Assembly (NCBI GenBank): GCA_002448875.1
Contig: DKAS01000125.1
Location: forward strand, 1-21,007
Source: Proteobacteria bacterium UBA6920
Lineage (GTDB): Bacteria > Pseudomonadota > Gammaproteobacteria > SG8-11
DNA: 21,007 nucleotides
Direction: 5' to 3'
The position numbers and the translations under genes were made by a program. Positions 7,969 through 14,958 of this stretch are shown here, piece by piece. How positions within the stretch are numbered: position 1 is the stretch's first letter; each line of letters begins with the position of its first letter. The notes below the pieces were generated by a model, which was not told where the DNA came from, ran no database searches, and saw nothing but the letters and a program-made list of their open reading frames with translations.

Positions 7969-8457
7969 TCAGACCTTGGGCGGATTTTGCTTTATCTCGG
8001 TCTTCTTGCCGCGAAACGCCGTGAACAGATCACGGTGCGACCGCAGAGAGAATTCATCAGTTCGCGTTTCGTATTCCCTGATCCAGGCGAGCAACATCGC
8101 CAGATTCCGGTTCTGTTGTTCCGGCGACGCGTATTTGTGCGGTTCCCAGGGGCGGTTGCGGCAATTTTCCACGCAGGCATCGATCCCCGGGTTGAGAAAC
8201 ACGATTTCGGTCGCTTCCGCGAGCACTAGACGAATGAGATCGGAGTAACATCCCTCGATCACCCAGTTCGCCTGGGTGTCGAGAAACGTCCGCATGGCGC
8301 GCAGGCTTTGCTCCAGGGGCTTTCTCGTCGGCGGTGTGGTGTTCTCCCAGGCGAGCGTATCCAGGTCAAGATGGGCGAGGCCGTGTTTCGCGCGGAGTTC
8401 TCCGGCCAGGGTGGTTTTCCCGGCGGCGGAATTGCCAAACACGATGATTCTAATCAC
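7969..8457 (-). CDS. Small P-loop kinase-like ATPase (adenylate kinase/FlaR-like)
   Basis: A 162-residue protein with an N-terminal P-loop GNSAAGKTT (residues 8-16) directly after a first beta-strand, followed by HLDLDTLAW, a lid-like Arg-rich segment and EIVFLNPG. This is the layout of the small adenylate-kinase-related family often named DNA topology modulation or FlaR-like proteins. The substrate is unknown; a nucleotide or small-molecule phosphotransfer role is inference. I start it at a GTG (8457) because a perfect GGAGGT lies five bases upstream and the P-loop strand begins at once. The open frame runs further up to 8589 but that extension is basic, without family similarity. It is convergent with the glutamate dehydrogenase gene and divergent from the ene-reductase gene. 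Confidence 0.8.
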   Translation of the reverse strand: MIRIIVFGNSAAGKTTLAGELRAKHGLAHLDLDTLAWENTTPPTRKPLEQSLRAMRTFLDTQANWVIEGCYSDLIRLVLAEATEIVFLNPGIDACVENCRNRPWEPHKYASPEQQNRNLAMLLAWIREYETRTDEFSLRSHRDLFTAFRGKKTEIKQNPPKV

Positions 8458-8462
8458 GATGC

Positions 8463-8468
8463 ACCTCC
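8463..8468 (-). promoter_or_regulatory. Strong Shine-Dalgarno that fixes a GTG start
   Basis: On the minus strand this reads GGAGGT, five bases before the GTG at 8457. It decides the start of the small P-loop protein in favour of GTG over ATG codons further upstream. Confidence 0.8.
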
Positions 8469-8718
8469 GTGTCGGATTGATTTTCCCGCAGGTGTGTTTT
8501 CGCAGTTGGCGGGCGGCCATGGATTTCAGCCATTGCCGCGGGTTCTGACTGTGGATCGGCGCTAAACGGTCCCCAGCCGCAGGGCGCAAACGGTTGTCGC
8601 ACAGCGGCGCCGTCCGCTACCGGCGCATGGCAGAGTACGCTACCTTTGTAGTAGAGTTCGGGAGATCTCGTCAAGAAGATTTCACCGGTGAGTATTCAAC
8701 CCAGCGAAGGGTCCGACT

Positions 8719-9792
8719 ATGTCCGCACTGTTTTCCCCTCTGCAGCTGCGCCAGCTGCAACTGCGCAATCGTATTTTTCTTTCTCCCATGTGCCAGTACT
8801 CGGCGGTCGACGGCGTCGCCAATGACTGGCATCTGGTACATCTCGGCAGCCGCGCCAGCGGCGGCGCGGGGCTGGTGATGGTGGAAGCCACCGGCGTGTG
8901 CGCCGCCGGCCGCATCACGCCCGGTTGCCTGGGGTTGTGGACGCAGGCGCAGGCGGCGGCCCTGGCGCCGGTGGCGCGTTTCATCCGCGCGCAGGGGGCG
9001 GCGGCGGGGGTGCAGCTCAATCATGCGGGACGCAAGGCCTCCACTGATCTGCCCTGGCAGGGTGGCAAGTTTCTCACTGCGGCGCAGGGTGGTTGGCCGA
9101 CCCTGGGGCCCAGCGCGCTGGCGTTCGCGCCGGGCTACACCGCGCCGCGGGCGCTGGGCACGGCGGACATCGCCGCAGTGGTGCAGCAATTCGCTACGGC
9201 GGCGCAACATGCCCTGAGCGCCGGTTTCGACGTGGTGGAAATCCACATGGCGCACGGCTACTTGTTGCATGAGTTTCTGTCGCCGCTGAGCAATCAGCGC
9301 CGCGATGACTACGGCGGCAGTTTCGCCAACCGTAGCCGCCTGCCGCTGGCCGTGGCGGCGGCGGTGCGCGCCGTGTGGCCGGCGGACAGACCGGTGTTCG
9401 TGCGTCTGTCGGTGACCGACTGGGTGGACGGCGGCTGGGATTTGGAACAGTCACTGCGCCTGGCCGTGGAATTGAAAAATATCGGTATCGATTTCATCGA
9501 TTGTTCCAGCGGCGGCCTGACGGCGGATGCGAAGATCCCGGTGGCGCCGGGCTATCAGGTTTCGTTCGCGGCGGAACTGCGCCGGCAGACCGGTCTGGCC
9601 ACCGGCGCGGTGGGGCTGATTACCGAGCCTCGGCAGGCGGAAAAGATTATCGCCGACGGCGCCGCCGACGCGGTCTCCCTGGGCCGGGAATTCCTGCGCG
9701 ATCCTTACTGGCCGTTGCATGCCGCCCGCGCCCTCGGCGTGGATCTGACCTGGCCGCAGCAGTATCTGCGCGCCAAGGCGTGGCGCGGCTGA
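8719..9792 (+). CDS. Old Yellow Enzyme family NADH:flavin oxidoreductase (YqjM/XenA-type ene-reductase)
   Basis: An FMN-dependent ene-reductase of about usual length (357 residues). Hallmarks of the thermophilic-like/YqjM class are present: Cys25 and Tyr27 in SPMCQYS (Cys26 and Tyr28 in YqjM), the QLNHAGRKA segment, the substrate-anion-binding pair His176/His179 in HMAHGYLLHEFLSP, and NQRRDDYGGS. The C-terminus carries GLITEPRQAEKII and VSLGREFLRDPYW, which bind the FMN phosphate, and a final WPQQYL like XenA. Such enzymes reduce activated C=C bonds, and XenA also acts on nitro compounds; the natural substrate here is unknown. An AAGGG element lies seven bases before the ATG. The gene appears monocistronic. 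Confidence 0.93.
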   Translation: MSALFSPLQLRQLQLRNRIFLSPMCQYSAVDGVANDWHLVHLGSRASGGAGLVMVEATGVCAAGRITPGCLGLWTQAQAAALAPVARFIRAQGAAAGVQLNHAGRKASTDLPWQGGKFLTAAQGGWPTLGPSALAFAPGYTAPRALGTADIAAVVQQFATAAQHALSAGFDVVEIHMAHGYLLHEFLSPLSNQRRDDYGGSFANRSRLPLAVAAAVRAVWPADRPVFVRLSVTDWVDGGWDLEQSLRLAVELKNIGIDFIDCSSGGLTADAKIPVAPGYQVSFAAELRRQTGLATGAVGLITEPRQAEKIIADGAADAVSLGREFLRDPYWPLHAARALGVDLTWPQQYLRAKAWRG

Positions 9793-9795
9793 TCT

Positions 9796-10140
9796 TCAGG
9801 ACGCGCAACTGATGTTGATGCCGCCATAGAGCAAAGCCCCGGGGGGGGCGGTCTGTCCGGGGAGGGACTGACTGCTGAACCCATCTCGCCGCTGCGACCG
9901 GGAATCGGCTTCGGGAGAGCGCGGCAGGCCCCGCAGGGGGATGGGTCGCCGGGTTGAATTGCAGCGGGCGTATGGGCGTTTTAAACGGTCTAGGTGCCGC
10001 CCGTGGGTAGACGTCCTCGGGCAGACGGGCAAGGGCATCGGTCCAGCTCAGGTTATACACGGGTAAAACAGTGGGGATAGGATGGGTTTGATGGTAACGG
10101 TTCGTGGCGGCGGCGCCCTTGGGCCCGTGGCACGGGCCGG
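9796..10140 (-). pseudogene. Possible small frame-broken gene (unrecognised)
   Basis: On the minus strand, coding-like sequence with good GC3 runs from a little below 10140 through a GTG at 10060 (VYNLSWTDALARLPEDVYP) to about 9950. There the coding-like signal seems to move to another frame, which ends PGALLYGGINISCAS and stops at 9796-9798, just beyond the ene-reductase stop. Neither frame alone gives a balanced protein: the first runs on into the ene-reductase antisense, and the second starts with basic, non-coding-like sequence. A single indel near 9940-9960 would join them into a product of roughly 100 residues. I do not recognise the protein. It may be a real gene with a sequencing error, a decayed gene, or chance composition. 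Confidence 0.3.
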
Positions 10141-10146
10141 CCGAAG

Positions 10147-10184
10147 TTAAAATTATAATAAAAACAAATAAATATATTTCTTTC
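10147..10184. promoter_or_regulatory. AT-rich island
   Basis: About 38 bases made almost entirely of A and T stand out in otherwise GC-rich sequence. Such islands can be promoter or UP-element regions, protein-binding sites or remnants of foreign DNA. No downstream gene on the plus strand uses it; on the minus strand it would lie just upstream of the possible broken gene. Confidence 0.35.
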
Positions 10185-10210
10185 CTGGCGCGCGGCGAAG
10201 GTTTTGGTGA

Positions 10211-10309
10211 CTGTCCTGAACGTTTCTTGGTGGGGAAATCATTGGGGTGGATGCTGTTAGAAATATACGGGAATAGGGGGTTGCTGTCCTGAACGTCCGT
10301 GAACGTCCG
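10211..10309. repeat. Short direct repeats CTGTCCTGAACGT with a tandem 10-mer
   Basis: CTGTCCTGAACGT occurs at 10211-10223 and again at 10284-10296. The second copy continues as GAACGTCCGT followed by GAACGTCCGA, a near-perfect tandem 10-mer. The first copy is preceded by GGTGA, giving GGTGACTGTCC, which recalls motifs flanking REP-associated transposase genes; that link is a memory-based guess. Confidence 0.5.
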
Positions 10310-10327
10310 AAAATCCAGCGGGGAACA

Positions 10328-10356
10328 GGGCGCCCGGGCCCTGGCCCGGGGCGCCC
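10328..10356 (-). terminator. Strong GC hairpin downstream of the rhodanese-like gene
   Basis: GGGCGCCCGGGCC (10328-10340) pairs with GGCCCGGGGCGCCC (10343-10356) with one bulged G and a two-base loop. It begins nine bases after the stop of the minus-strand gene, so it is well placed to end that transcript. A T-run is missing directly after it; TTTT comes only about 15 bases later. Confidence 0.5.
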
Positions 10357-10365
10357 CGCCTGTCG

Positions 10366-11241
10366 TCAGTTGGTTTTCGGCCAGTCGCCGCTGCGGCCGC
10401 CGTTCAGGGCGAATTCACTGCCCCAGAGTTTCTGCGTCACCTTGGCCGAGCGGCTGGAACCCGCCAGGCCCCAGTAGGGCATGAGTTTGGGCTGGGTATC
10501 GCAATTGGCGAAGCGGGCCGCTTCCACCGCCAGAAAAGACTTATGCAGGGAGTCGCAGCCGACGACGCTGAAGCCGCGGAACACGGCGCAGCTGTAGGCG
10601 CTGGGGTCCACCTTGTCATCCTTGACGAACATGGCGATGTCTACGGCTTTGCCGTTGGCAGGCGTGCCGACCACCCAGGTATAGTTCGGCGGTGTCTGCG
10701 CGTCCTTGCCGCGGGCATCCATGAATCGTCCGTTGTCGAGTTCCTTCCACAGCTGGTCTTCCGTGAGATAGACCGTTTGCGGGCTGCCGGTGAGGTGATA
10801 GTTGCCGGTGCAGGTGTTCAGCACTTTATTAGTGCCCAGACGTCCGTTCAATACCCAGGCGGTGCCGCCCTGGGAGCGGATATCGTAGGCGATGCGCAGC
10901 GATGCGGCCAGGCCGGCGGGGCCTTTGTCCCAGCCGTTGACCAGGGTGATTTCGCTCTGCTCGCCGGCCACTTTGCTGAGCAGGGCTTCCCATTGCTCCT
11001 TGCTCAGGGGCAGCTTGGCTTCCTTGATTTCGATGGTTTCGCCCGACAGGGTGATGGTGCCCGGTTGGCGGATGTCTTGCCAGCTTACGTTGCCGCAGGC
11101 GGAGCTGCCTCTTTCAATGACGGAAATTACGGCGCCTTTGGGTTGCGCCACCAGGATGCTGTCCGCCAGCGCCTGACTGGCCATTCCCCCCAGCACAATG
11201 GTGACGGCGACGCAGCGTGCTGCCATGGCATGCAAATTCAT
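10366..11241 (-). CDS. Secreted rhodanese-like protein lacking an obvious active-site Cys
   Basis: The 291-residue product starts with a Sec signal peptide (positively charged start, hydrophobic core, ALA/DS cleavage near residue 26), so it is periplasmic or exported. The ATG at 11241 is chosen because GGAG lies eight bases upstream and the signal peptide begins there; the open frame extends further without support. The body has features of rhodanese domains: a strand-loop-helix ITLVNGWDKGPAGLAAS followed by GGTAWVLNGRLG (like the VLDGG segment), then a second domain-like start LTEDQLWKELDNGRFMDAR. The expected CxxGxR active loop reads VNGWDKGPAG, without Cys. Five Cys elsewhere could form disulfides. 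Family assignment is tentative; the function is unknown. It is divergent from the Nudix gene. Confidence 0.7.
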   Translation of the reverse strand: MNLHAMAARCVAVTIVLGGMASQALADSILVAQPKGAVISVIERGSSACGNVSWQDIRQPGTITLSGETIEIKEAKLPLSKEQWEALLSKVAGEQSEITLVNGWDKGPAGLAASLRIAYDIRSQGGTAWVLNGRLGTNKVLNTCTGNYHLTGSPQTVYLTEDQLWKELDNGRFMDARGKDAQTPPNYTWVVGTPANGKAVDIAMFVKDDKVDPSAYSCAVFRGFSVVGCDSLHKSFLAVEAARFANCDTQPKLMPYWGLAGSSRSAKVTQKLWGSEFALNGGRSGDWPKTN

Positions 11242-11541
11242 AATGCGGTCTCCCCGTTGTTCGAGTTTTGAGTAAAAAAATAATGCTTGTGAACTGCGAG
11301 CACCGAGTACCGCCTGCAAACGATGCCCGGTAACCATAGCATGGCGGTGCCGGCCGGTGACAGGGGCCTGCGCCCGTCTGCGCAGACGAACACCAGTTGC
11401 AGGCAGGGTGGCCGCCGGTTTGCGGTTTTGGCGGGTAGCTGCGAAGGAGCGTGGATTTTGCATGCGTTGCCCGAATTGTTTACATTTGGCGAACGGCGAA
11501 ACTTAAAGCGCTTGGCACGGCCGTACCGAGGAATTGATTTC
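11242..11541. other. Divergent intergenic region between rhodanese-like and Nudix genes
   Basis: Three hundred bases between outward-facing genes, expected to hold both promoters. An AT-rich patch at 11268-11288 lies about 30-45 bases before the minus-strand start and would suit its promoter. A second AT-rich patch around 11475-11510 (TTGTTTACATTTGG and AACTTAAAG) would suit the Nudix promoter. An open plus frame from 11323 into the Nudix gene exists, but its extension looks non-coding. Confidence 0.35.
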
Positions 11542-12006
11542 ATGCGCCCTTACAGCCTGGGAATTCTCTTGTTTCGCGTGCGCGACGCTGCGCTGGAGGT
11601 GCTGCTGGTGCATCCCGGCGGTCCCCTGTGGGAAGGCAAGGATCGGGGCGCCTGGTCCATACCCAAAGGCCTGGCGGAGGCGGGCGAGGAGCCGTTGACC
11701 ACGGCCCGGCGGGAATTCGCTGAGGAGACCGGCTTTGCGGTCGACGGTGAGTTCATCGATCTGGGTGAAGTGAAACAGCCCAGCGGCAAAATCGTCCGCG
11801 CCTGGGCGCTGCGCGGTGACGTGGATGCCGCCGCCGCGGTCAGCAATCATTTCTCCATGGAGTGGCCGCCCCATTCCGGCCAGCGCCAGGAATTTCCGGA
11901 AGTGGACGCGGCCGCGTGGTGCGATCTGGCCACCGCCGCGATCAAGATCAGTCCGGGGCAGGCGCCGTTTCTGCGGCGTCTGCAGCGCCGGCTGGCGGCG
12001 GCGTGA
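11542..12006 (+). CDS. Nudix hydrolase (COG4119-type predicted NTP pyrophosphohydrolase)
   Basis: Nudix enzymes hydrolyse nucleoside diphosphates linked to another group. The 154-residue product has a perfect Nudix box, Gly-x5-Glu-x7-Arg-Glu-Phe-x-Glu-Glu-x-Gly-Phe, in GLAEAGEEPLTTARREF and AEETGF. Flanking segments (LLVHPGGPLWEGKDRGAWSI, the EVKQPSGKIVRAWA strand, and EWPPHSGQRQEFPEVD) match the COG4119 group as I recall it; its substrate is not firmly known. I start it at the ATG at 11542, which begins the first beta-strand (MRPYSLGILLFRV) and has GAGGA about nine bases upstream. The longer open frame from 11323 adds a stretch without family similarity. It is convergent with the lipoprotein gene, 32 bases apart. 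Confidence 0.9.
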   Translation: MRPYSLGILLFRVRDAALEVLLVHPGGPLWEGKDRGAWSIPKGLAEAGEEPLTTARREFAEETGFAVDGEFIDLGEVKQPSGKIVRAWALRGDVDAAAAVSNHFSMEWPPHSGQRQEFPEVDAAAWCDLATAAIKISPGQAPFLRRLQRRLAAA

Positions 12007-12011
12007 AGGTG

Positions 12012-12032
12012 GCCGGCGGCGGTGCCGCCGGC
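12012..12032. terminator. Perfect hairpin between convergent Nudix and lipoprotein genes
   Basis: GCCGGCGGC (12012-12020) and GCCGCCGGC (12024-12032) form a perfect 9-bp stem with a three-base loop in the 32-base gap between two convergent stops. It is well placed as a two-way transcription end, but no T-run follows on either strand. Confidence 0.5.
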
Positions 12033-12038
12033 GCCTGA

Positions 12039-14588
12039 TCAGGGTGAGGTGATGTCGAGGGTGAAGGTGCCGGCGGCGCCGTCACTTTCTTCTACCCTGA
12101 CGTAGTAAGTTCCCGCCGACAAGGTGTACGCGGGTGTAAACCCGTCAGGGTGAGCAACACCGGTATCGAAACTGCCGCTGCCGGCGGCGGCATACCAGTA
12201 GTACTTCTGATTCGTAAAGCTCGAGTCGGAATAGAGTCTGAAATAGACGCCGGTGGTTGTGCTGTAGGTGAACGTGGCGGGATTGCCACCGGTGGCGGTG
12301 AATTGGTAGTAGCTAACCCCGCTGCTGCCACCAGTCCCGCTGTTTCCTACTTTTCCGTTGTAGTTTGTCACCGGCAAGGTTCCCAGGTCTATAGGCGACC
12401 CGGCGCTGCCTTGGTTAAAACTGCCGGTATTTATCGCCATGGTGTAGTTGGAAACGGCGGGATTGACGACACGCAGGAAATAGGTAGTGTTGAAGGTCAG
12501 TCCCGTAATTTCACAACTCTCATTAGCAGAGAAACTGGGGAATGAGTTACAGCCATTCACCGCGAGCCCGGGATCATCTACGCCCGCGACGGCGGAGTAG
12601 AGGTACCAGGCAGTATCACCGACAGTGATGTCCGTCATGGTGATGGTGTAGGTGGTATTGCTGCCATCCGTGGTAAAGGAATAATAATCCTTCACCTGAC
12701 CGGTCACCGGCGTCACCGCCAGCGGCGTGTCCAGCGTCAGGGCGGTGAGCGGCACGCCGCCGTCCACCAATATATTGAAGCTATCGATGGTATTGCTGTT
12801 CTGCCACACCTCCAGCAGGTAGGTGTGATTGGCCTGCAGCAGGCCGCTGGAGTAGATTTCGTCGGCGTTGTTGTTGTAGCTGCTGCTGAAAGCCAGGGGC
12901 GTGGCGGTGCCGATGGCCGGGTCATAGAGATTCCAATAGACATCCGACACAATATTGGTTGCACTGATCACATGGGCGGCGGGGTCGGCGCCGGTGGTGA
13001 ATTGGTAGTAGCTGATGCCGTTGGCGGCGACACTGCCGCCGTGGAGCGTGGTCAGGCTCAGGGTGATGGGCGTGTTGAGGGTGCCTTCGCCCTGGCCGTT
13101 GACGATTTCCACCAGCACGCCGTAGGCGTCCTTCGCCGCCGTGGCGTTGCTGATCGCCAGGTGGTAGGTGTGGCCGGCATCATAGGTTTGAGTAATGCAG
13201 ATTTCATCGCCGCCAACGCCGTTGGCGTTGCAGCTGTCTTTGGCGGTCTGCCAGCCGTCCACGTAGGTGCTCCAGGCGACATCGCCCGCGGGGCCGGTGA
13301 CGCTGACTCGATAGGGTTTGGCCTCGCTGGCGCTGAATTCATAGTAGCTGGTGTCCGACGCGCCGACGCTGCCGTTGTGCTGGACACCCAGAGTGAGGGC
13401 GACGGGCGCGATACGGGTGCCTTCGCTGTCGGGGTTGCGCAGCTGGTTTTCCAGCAGAGTAATGATGAACTGGCCACCCGTGCCGGTCAGGTCGCTGACC
13501 GCCAGATAATAGGTGACACCGGCGACGAAATGGCCGCTATTGAGCAGCAGGGTGCTGTCATCGAAGCTGGCGTTGCTGGTATTGGATTCGATCAGGTTGC
13601 TGTAGGCCGCGTCATAATAGACATCGATCTGTAATTTACCGGGCAGGCGCTGCAGGCTCACCGCGTGCAGCGCGGTATTATTAGGGGTGAAGCTGTAGTA
13701 ACTGGTGCCGGCCGGCGCCAGCGAACCGGTGTGGGGCGTGCCTATGGTCAGGGCCACGGGCGTCGCCAGCGTGCTTTCACTGCTTGGCGGTGCGGCCGGC
13801 GTGCCGCCGGCGGTGATGCTGAGGGTAAACAGCGTGCCCTCGGCGCTGTAGTTCATTACCTGCAGATAATAGCTTGTATTGGGGCTGAGCGTCGGCGTCA
13901 CGCAGGACTCGTCGCCTATGCCCCAGATCGTATCGCAGGCCAGAACGGCACCGCCGCGATTCAGGCCGGTATATAACGCCCATTTGACGTCGCCACTGGC
14001 GCCGCTGACGCTGATGGTGTAGACATCGGCGCTGGCACCGGTGGTGAATTTGTAGTAGCTGCTGTCGGCATAGTAGGGACCGGTGTCCTGGGTGGTGTCC
14101 GGCAGTGCCATGCCGACGTAGGGGCTGCCCACCGTGACCGGCACCGGCGAGCTGTAGCTGCCTTCCTTGATGAGGTTGGCGGTGATCAGCACATTGTAGG
14201 TTTGATTGACGTAGCTGCCCTCGCTTACCACCAGATAGTAGCGGGTATTGGCGGCCAGCGCCGCGGCGGTGGTGCAGGCGACCTCGGCGGTACCGGGGCC
14301 GCAGGCGTGGACTTTCTTACTGTAGGCGCTGTCTTCATACAGCGTCCAGCTCAGCTTGCCGCTTTGCTGGGCCAGGGTGATGGTGTAGGTGGTGGTGGTT
14401 TCCAGCGTGGTGAACTGGTAGTAGACGTCCGCCTTGCTCTTGATCGTGTCGTCCGCCGCCTGATTTACGGTCAGCAGGCTGGGGTTGGTGGCGCTGCCGG
14501 GAGCGCCGGCGGAACCGCCGCCGGAGCCACCGCCACAGGCGGCCAGGAACAGGAACGCCAGGCTGAGGAGGAAAGCGCGAGCAGACAT
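12039..14588 (-). CDS. Large repeat lipoprotein with seven PPC-like beta domains
   Basis: The 849-residue product has a lipoprotein signal with lipobox LAAC (Cys18) followed by a Gly/Ser-rich linker, so it should be anchored in the outer membrane. The remainder is about seven repeats of roughly 115 residues. Each starts with a P(V/I)xLxxGxxxxG-like strand, contains a (S/D)YY(Q/K/S/E)FT strand and a WxLY or DVYY strand, and ends with a TYYLxV strand. This is the pattern of pre-peptidase C-terminal (PPC, PF04151-like) beta-sandwich domains. No catalytic domain is visible. Four repeats (1, 2, 4, 6) have a Cys pair 8-11 residues apart after the LY strand. The ATG at 14588 has GGAG seven bases upstream; a longer frame to 14672 lacks support. 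A surface adhesion, matrix or chaperone-like role is possible but unproven. Confidence 0.88.
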   Translation of the reverse strand: MSARAFLLSLAFLFLAACGGGSGGGSAGAPGSATNPSLLTVNQAADDTIKSKADVYYQFTTLETTTTYTITLAQQSGKLSWTLYEDSAYSKKVHACGPGTAEVACTTAAALAANTRYYLVVSEGSYVNQTYNVLITANLIKEGSYSSPVPVTVGSPYVGMALPDTTQDTGPYYADSSYYKFTTGASADVYTISVSGASGDVKWALYTGLNRGGAVLACDTIWGIGDESCVTPTLSPNTSYYLQVMNYSAEGTLFTLSITAGGTPAAPPSSESTLATPVALTIGTPHTGSLAPAGTSYYSFTPNNTALHAVSLQRLPGKLQIDVYYDAAYSNLIESNTSNASFDDSTLLLNSGHFVAGVTYYLAVSDLTGTGGQFIITLLENQLRNPDSEGTRIAPVALTLGVQHNGSVGASDTSYYEFSASEAKPYRVSVTGPAGDVAWSTYVDGWQTAKDSCNANGVGGDEICITQTYDAGHTYHLAISNATAAKDAYGVLVEIVNGQGEGTLNTPITLSLTTLHGGSVAANGISYYQFTTGADPAAHVISATNIVSDVYWNLYDPAIGTATPLAFSSSYNNNADEIYSSGLLQANHTYLLEVWQNSNTIDSFNILVDGGVPLTALTLDTPLAVTPVTGQVKDYYSFTTDGSNTTYTITMTDITVGDTAWYLYSAVAGVDDPGLAVNGCNSFPSFSANESCEITGLTFNTTYFLRVVNPAVSNYTMAINTGSFNQGSAGSPIDLGTLPVTNYNGKVGNSGTGGSSGVSYYQFTATGGNPATFTYSTTTGVYFRLYSDSSFTNQKYYWYAAAGSGSFDTGVAHPDGFTPAYTLSAGTYYVRVEESDGAAGTFTLDITSP

Positions 14589-14958
14589 GGAGGATCTCCG
14601 GGGCAGCACGATGGTTGGAATTTTCCTTGCGATGACGGGCGCTTGCGACAAGCCCAGTGGGCACTGCGCCATTGCCGGGAGCGCGCTACTCGATTAAATT
14701 ACGGAGGGTTATCGGCCCAAAAGCGATAGTACGGTAACGGAAATTGTTAATTTGTGATGTGAGTCACTCCTTGCGCGTTTGGCCCGCACGCCGGACCGAC
14801 GAGGGTCGGCAGGGGGTGCAGGATTTCGGGTTTGGCCCGATGTTATGGGCGCGGGGTGGTTCTTGTTGACTTCTCCCCCGTGCCGTTCTCTGGGAAGGGG
14901 CGGGCTGCCGGGGAAGCCGGTGGTTTTGATCCATACGGTTGTTGGAAACTCGTGGACT
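14589..14958. other. Divergent intergenic region between repeat lipoprotein and dacB
   Basis: A 370-base region that must carry promoters in both directions. It contains an AT-rich section at 14689-14760 and a CRP-like palindrome at 14753-14768. The stretch nearer dacB (14770-14958) is GC-rich. The dacB frame stays open back to 14779, but that part encodes no signal peptide and looks non-coding. Confidence 0.4.
14753..14768. promoter_or_regulatory. CRP/FNR-family-like binding site
   Basis: TGTGA-N6-TCACT matches the CRP consensus TGTGA-N6-TCACA with one mismatch and the right spacer. It sits in an AT-rich part of a divergent promoter region, about 165 bases from the lipoprotein start and 190 bases from dacB. 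Whether a CRP/Vfr-type regulator exists in this genome cannot be seen here. Confidence 0.4.

Larger units (their letters stand above)
9793..10365. other. Long non-annotated stretch with several structural signals
   Basis: These 573 bases carry no clear intact gene. From left to right I see: a run of four C then eight G (9837-9848); minus-strand coding-like sequence spread over two frames from about 10140 down to 9796; an AT-rich island at 10147-10184; two copies of CTGTCCTGAACGT (10211-10223 and 10284-10296), the second extended by a tandem GAACGTCCG repeat; and a strong hairpin at 10328-10356. The mixture suggests a decayed gene or mobile-element remnant. Confidence 0.6.

Noticed and set aside
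10104..10292. A 62-codon plus-strand frame across the AT island
   Set aside because: The translation crosses the AT-rich island and a repeat, has no ribosome site and no family features.
12825..13634. A 269-codon plus-strand frame inside the repeat lipoprotein gene
   Set aside because: Its Val/Gly/Ala-rich, repeat-like content mirrors the repeats of the lipoprotein gene on the other strand; no start site or family features.
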